DNA from: Peptococcaceae bacterium
GTDB lineage: Bacteria; Bacillota; Peptococcia; Peptococcales; Peptococcaceae
Direction: 5' to 3'
DNA length: 64,000 bases
NCBI GenBank assembly: GCA_017399005.1
Contig: JAFQEO010000036.1
Coordinates: forward strand, 36,394-100,393
The notes under the pieces were generated by a model, which was not told the origin of the DNA, did not search any database, and saw nothing but the letters and a program-made list of their open reading frames with translations. Positions 60,406 through 64,000 of the stretch are shown here, piece by piece (position 1 is the stretch's first letter; every line of letters starts with the position of its first letter). A program made the translations under genes and the position numbers.

Positions 60406-61370
60406 TCTGTATCCCCCTTCCAGTTCCACAATACACCATACTGTTCCATAAATGCTGTATCCTGATTATAGCGTGGATAGGTACCATCCATCATTTCAAT
60501 AAATTTTTTTGCCATCGCCGGCAGTTCCCTGCCTTCTTTCCAGCACAGACAAAGCTGGCTGCGGCAATCCATATCTGCAATCGTGTGCACTTTAATTATC
60601 TCACTTTCCTCCAGCTGGTTCTGATGCAGTGCTACTTTCAGCATCATATATATCATCTGTTTCGTGGCAAATACGATACCTTTCCCTTCCAGTTCCAGTT
60701 TGCTCATCATACGATGACTGCCTTCAAAAATGATTTTCGGTACACACCCATGCTGTGCAAAAACACGGTCGGCAATTTTATAAGTTGCATTTGACGGAAG
60801 ACTGATAATATCAACATTGCGGATATCGTCAAATACAACACGGTTTTTCCCGGCCAGCGGGTGGGTTTCCGCCACCGAAAACACATATTCATCCTCCACC
60901 AGGACTTTACGCACAATTCCCGGTTCGTCACTATTAAACTCCCCAATTGCAATATCGATACTTTCGTCCTTTAACGCCTCCAGCATCTGGCTTTCGCTCA
61001 ACATTTTCTGCCGCAGGCGAATTTTAGGGTTAGACAGCACAAAACTATGCAGCCAGTTTCCCAGGAACATACTGTTACTAACCGAAATGTTCAGTTCATT
61101 CTCCAGAATCTCCCTTGTGTGTTCCAACGCAGCATCCATATCCGCAATCTGTTCAAACAGATAATTCGTATGCGCCAGAAGTCGCCGTCCGGCATCATTG
61201 AGTTCAATATTACGGCCAATTCGGTTAAACAGCGGCACACCCAGTTCTTTTTCCAGCTTTCCTATTGTGGTACTTAATGCAGGCTGCGCAATTCGCAATT
61301 CTTCAGCCGCATGACTGATATGTTCGTGTTTTGCCACCACACGAAAATACTCCAGTTGTGATAATAACAT
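60402..61370 (-). CDS. LysR family transcriptional regulator (first of tandem pair)
   Basis: About 322 residues starting MLLSQLEYFRVVAKHEHISHAAEELRIAQPALSTTIGKLE in form, then an effector domain. ATG 61370 is used, since GAGG lies 7 bases before. It is related to the next LysR but clearly a separate lineage (for example AQPAL against SQSAL). It is divergent from the GltS-type symporter across a 617-bp gap. Confidence 0.9.
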   Translation of the reverse strand: MLLSQLEYFRVVAKHEHISHAAEELRIAQPALSTTIGKLEKELGVPLFNRIGRNIELNDAGRRLLAHTNYLFEQIADMDAALEHTREILENELNISVSNSMFLGNWLHSFVLSNPKIRLRQKMLSESQMLEALKDESIDIAIGEFNSDEPGIVRKVLVEDEYVFSVAETHPLAGKNRVVFDDIRNVDIISLPSNATYKIADRVFAQHGCVPKIIFEGSHRMMSKLELEGKGIVFATKQMIYMMLKVALHQNQLEESEIIKVHTIADMDCRSQLCLCWKEGRELPAMAKKFIEMMDGTYPRYNQDTAFMEQYGVLWNWKGDTE

Positions 61371-61743
61371 ATACATTCCTCTTTCTGTGTTCACTTGTTA
61401 CAGTTCTGTATCAGAATATTCTCTGTCACGGTTTCATTTTTCCGTATATTAATAGTCGTCAATAGTCCTCCTCAGTATAACATTCTTCATATATTTTTGC
61501 AAAAGAATTGTGCGAAATATAAATTTTCATATATTTTTCTCATCTTGTTCTTCACAATTCTCACAAGATATCGCAACAGAAAAAAACAGACAAAACATTT
61601 TTCAAATCATATTTGTTAAGCTATTTCCATTAGTTGCCCAGTATTGCACGCAGCTTTTCCCGCGCAGTTTCCTTTTCAGTAATTGATATATTTTTATAAA
61701 TTCCAACTAATTATTTTTATTCATAAATCAATCAAATTTATAC

Positions 61744-61772
61744 TTGTAATTATCAATTCATTCCTGTAAGAT
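61744..61772 (+). promoter_or_regulatory. Candidate promoter of the GltS-type gene
   Basis: TTGTAA (61744-61749), 17-bp spacer, TAAGAT (61767-61772). The region is very AT-rich, so other choices are possible. The long gap 61371-61988 holds no gene; it is mostly AT-rich DNA with the inverted repeat below. Confidence 0.3.
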
Positions 61773-61841
61773 AATTTCATGAAATATTTCAAATCAAAAA
61801 TATTTATTTTGCGAGAGTTATCTTTATATAACTTTGATTCA

Positions 61842-61897
61842 CTGTAACATCAGATTCCGTTTTCAGTATTTGTTATATCCATTATCTGATGTTACAG
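61842..61897. promoter_or_regulatory. Perfect 14-bp inverted repeat in the GltS leader
   Basis: CTGTAACATCAGAT (61842-61855) and ATCTGATGTTACAG (61884-61897) are perfect inverse complements with a 28-base loop, about 90 bases before the ATG. No T-run follows, so it is not a simple terminator. It may be paired regulator sites or an RNA hairpin. Confidence 0.65.
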
Positions 61898-61988
61898 GGA
61901 AGTAAAGCGACTATATGATACTCTTTCAAATGATAATATTTCTGAGGCGAAAAACAAATCTATATTCTTTAAGAAAGAGGGTATTTTT

Positions 61989-63428
61989 ATGACCGCAATG
62001 GTTACTTTCTCCTGGATTGGTATCATGCTGTTAGTGGGTGTTGTACTGCGTGTATTCATCAAACCACTGGGCAATATTCTGATGCCTGCATCCGTAATCG
62101 GTGGTATCGTAGGTCTGATTCTGATGAACATTCCTGGCGTTGCTGCCACACTGGGTGTTGACCCGAACATGTGCAACCAGATTGTAAACTTCTTCTTTAT
62201 CCTGTCCTTTATCTCCATGGGGTTAACTGCAACTCCTAAAGCTGAAGGTCAGACCGGCGGCTCTATTGCAAAACAGCAGCTGCGCGGTTCCATGGGTATG
62301 GGTTTCCTGTGGGGTGCACTGTACTGCTTCACACCTGTTATCGGTTACTTCTGCATTAAATTATTCGGTGGTGCATTCGGTATGCCTGCTGAATACGGTA
62401 TCCTGATTCCATTTGCTTTCTGTCAGGGTCCTGGGCAGTCTGCTTCCTTCGGTATGCAGATTGAAGCAGGTGGCTTAATGCCACTGGCTAGCCAGGTTGC
62501 AATCACCTACTCCGTAATCGGTTTCCTGTTTGCATTCCTGATTGGTGTTCCAATGGCAAAAATCGGTCTGAAAAAAGGTTTAGCTTCTCATCCGGAAAAA
62601 CTGAGCCCTGCTGTTATGCGCGGTATCTACAAACCGGAAGAACAGACTGAAGTTGCTGGTAAAATCACAACTTACAATGGTAACATTGACGTACTGGCAT
62701 TCAACATGGCAATTGTTGGTTTAACTTATGTATTAACTCTGTATGTTCAGAAATTAATTCTGATGATTCCAAACGCTCTGATTGCTTCCTTCGGCGGCAT
62801 GACCTTCTTCGTAGGTTACTTCGTAGCGTTAGTAGTTAAAACTGTTATGACAAAAATCGGTGTAAAACAGTACCACGACGATGCTCTGCAGGCTCGTATC
62901 ACTGGCTGCACCACAGACTTCCTGATTGTTGGCGCATTTATGGCTATCCAGACATCCGCTATCGGTTCCTGGATTATCCCAATGTTCGCTATGTGTGTAG
63001 TAGTAGGTATCTTCACAATGGTACTGTGTCTGTTCTTTGGCCGTCGTTTCGGCGACAGCTGCGACTTCGAACGTACACTGGGTATGTGGGGCTGTGCAAC
63101 TGGTACTTGCCCATCCGGCGTTGCGTTAATCCGTGTAGTTGACCCTAACCTGAGAACAACCGCTTCCGCAGAAATGGGCTCTATGAACGCATTCATGATT
63201 CCTGGTACTCTGTTAGTAGCAAACTATATCATGGTATGTAATGGTCTGATGTCCATTAACACTCTGATTCCTCTGGCATTAGGCTTAGGTATCATCAACC
63301 TGGCACTGATTAAAGTATTCCGTTGCTGGACCAAACCTACCTACAGCTGGAAAGGCAAAGAAGTTTGCCCGGATGTTACTGACGACTGTGACAAATTTGA
63401 AAACACTGGTACTCGTTCCCAGTTCTAA
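61989..63428 (+). CDS. gltS: Sodium/glutamate symporter family protein (GltS-like)
   Basis: 479 residues with about 11-12 membrane segments in two inverted halves. LPFAFCQGPGQSASFG-type (IPFAFCQGPGQSASFGMQ, near 137-155) and GMWGCATGTCPSGVALIRVVDP (near 365-385) correspond to the two re-entrant loops of GltS-like carriers. The latter has additional Cys. It probably imports glutamate or a similar anion with Na+. Codons are biased to those of strongly expressed genes. AAAGAGG precedes ATG. It is divergent from the two LysR genes. Confidence 0.85.
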   Translation: MTAMVTFSWIGIMLLVGVVLRVFIKPLGNILMPASVIGGIVGLILMNIPGVAATLGVDPNMCNQIVNFFFILSFISMGLTATPKAEGQTGGSIAKQQLRGSMGMGFLWGALYCFTPVIGYFCIKLFGGAFGMPAEYGILIPFAFCQGPGQSASFGMQIEAGGLMPLASQVAITYSVIGFLFAFLIGVPMAKIGLKKGLASHPEKLSPAVMRGIYKPEEQTEVAGKITTYNGNIDVLAFNMAIVGLTYVLTLYVQKLILMIPNALIASFGGMTFFVGYFVALVVKTVMTKIGVKQYHDDALQARITGCTTDFLIVGAFMAIQTSAIGSWIIPMFAMCVVVGIFTMVLCLFFGRRFGDSCDFERTLGMWGCATGTCPSGVALIRVVDPNLRTTASAEMGSMNAFMIPGTLLVANYIMVCNGLMSINTLIPLALGLGIINLALIKVFRCWTKPTYSWKGKEVCPDVTDDCDKFENTGTRSQF

Positions 63429-63451
63429 TTCTAATCTGTAAAGACATTCCG

Positions 63452-63490
63452 ATACTCTGGATTCCTTTTGGAGTCCAGAGTATTTTTTTG
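63452..63490 (+). terminator. Terminator of gltS
   Basis: ATACTCTGGA (63452-63461) pairs with TCCAGAGTAT (63474-63483), then TTTTTTG. After it, 63491-63743 holds no gene and nothing that I can identify. Confidence 0.9.
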
Positions 63491-63737
63491 CCTCATTATC
63501 CAATCCTGTTTCAACTATTACACGAAAACCATACAATATTTTTGTAGTAGAGACTCCGTATTTTTCGTTTTAACCGGCTATCCTTTTCTTTATATGTATT
63601 TATCCCGTATGCTGTTTACACATCTTATAGCCCCAAATACAAGGTTTACCCCATATTCATTTTATCGTACCTGTACCTTAACTAACCCCTGATGGTTTCT
63701 TATTGCATAGCAGCATATTTCATCCACTACACAGGCA

Positions 63738-63771
63738 TACAAAAAACCCGGACGATTAATCGTCCGGGTTT
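63738..63771 (-). terminator. Terminator of tuf
   Basis: AAACCCGGACGATT and AATCGTCCGGGTTT (63744-63771) form a perfect palindrome, followed on the minus strand by TTTTTT. Confidence 0.9.
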
Positions 63772-63804
63772 CTATCGGCCACACTTGAAAAAATGCGTCC
63801 TAAA

Positions 63805-64000
63805 TTATTCGATGATGCTGGATACTACGCCAGAACCTACTGTACGGCCACCTTCACGAATAGCGAAACGTAAGCCTTCTTCCATTGCGATTGTGGTAAT
63901 CAGGTCGATTTCCATTTTTACGTTATCGCCTGGCATTACCATTTCTGTGCCTTCTGGTAATTTGATTACGCCTGTTACGTCTGTTGTTCTGAAGTAGAAC
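63805..64000 (-). CDS. tuf: Elongation factor Tu, C-terminal end (5' part outside window)
   Basis: The last 65 codons of EF-Tu are present and end with TAA at 63805. [19 protein letters not shown], the [13 protein letters not shown] strand, [23 protein letters not shown] and the end SSIIE are typical of domain 3. EF-Tu brings aminoacyl-tRNA to the ribosome. Its terminator follows. Confidence 0.97.
   Translation of the reverse strand, partial: FYFRTTDVTGVIKLPEGTEMVMPGDNVKMEIDLITTIAMEEGLRFAIREGGRTVGSGVVSSIIE

Overview
The window looks like a chromosomal segment of a low-to-moderate GC, spore-forming anaerobic member of the Bacillota (Clostridia or Negativicutes; the sequence alone does not settle which). 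The main grounds are three sporulation genes (spoIIR, a sipL-like DUF3794-LysM gene and spoVT), the rplU-prp-rpmA order with a Prp-cleavable L27, a hisZ-dependent short HisG, and trigger factor-clpP-clpX in a row. No rRNA, prophage or CRISPR array is visible.

Layout. 1-3.9 kb: the start of a second HisC-type aminotransferase (cut by the window edge), a flavodoxin-like protein, and a small operon with a stand-alone ABC ATPase. 4-9 kb: a cytoplasmic alkaline-phosphatase-superfamily phosphodiesterase and an SLC13-type anion permease flank a LysR gene; their two promoters share the same architecture, so this looks like one regulon. 9-15.3 kb: polysaccharide deacetylase, sipL-like coat gene, ybaK, spoIIR, tRNA-Leu, trpS. 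15.4-26.5 kb: an operon for a bacterial microcompartment (BMC) with four hexamer-type shell proteins, one trimer and one pentamer. It carries an acylating aldehyde dehydrogenase, PduL, PduS, EutJ, an EutT-like protein, a HFCD-type flavoprotein and an amidohydrolase-fold protein whose metal ligands are largely lost. A LysR gene lies upstream. 26.7-32.8 kb: a TauE-type exporter, three small membrane proteins, a YeiH-type putative sulfate exporter and a KdpDE-like two-component pair. 33-47 kb: housekeeping genes (spoVT, rpmA-prp-rplU, ppaC, two identical tRNA-Gln genes, a two-component operon with a lipoprotein, clpX, clpP, tig, a solitary serine recombinase, rlmN, a CbxX-type AAA ATPase). 47.3-55.1 kb: a ten-gene histidine operon, hisZGDCBHAFIE. 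55.4-64 kb: a SirTM-like sirtuin, a Zn/Cd P-type ATPase with an ArsR-type operator, two overlapping LysR genes next to a GltS-type sodium/glutamate symporter, and the 3' end of tuf.

How the parts may work together. The BMC operon encodes the usual aldehyde-to-acyl-phosphate core (aldehyde dehydrogenase plus PduL) and an electron exit route (PduS plus a PduT-like Fe-S trimer). It has no alcohol dehydrogenase, no acetate kinase and no recognised lyase or dehydratase that would make the aldehyde, so the substrate is unknown. Four cargo candidates carry helix-plus-linker targeting peptides, including the divergent amidohydrolase and the flavoprotein, which are the best local candidates for the signature chemistry. 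Exporters of the sulfite/sulfate type next door and a shared 10-mer in the intergenic regions raise the hypothesis of an organosulfonate substrate; this is inference.

Other non-coding structure of note: a long structured leader before the BMC operon, a pair of about 115-bp palindromic repeats (one inside the his operon), a 159-bp foldback element upstream of ppaC, and a perfect 14-bp inverted repeat in the gltS leader.
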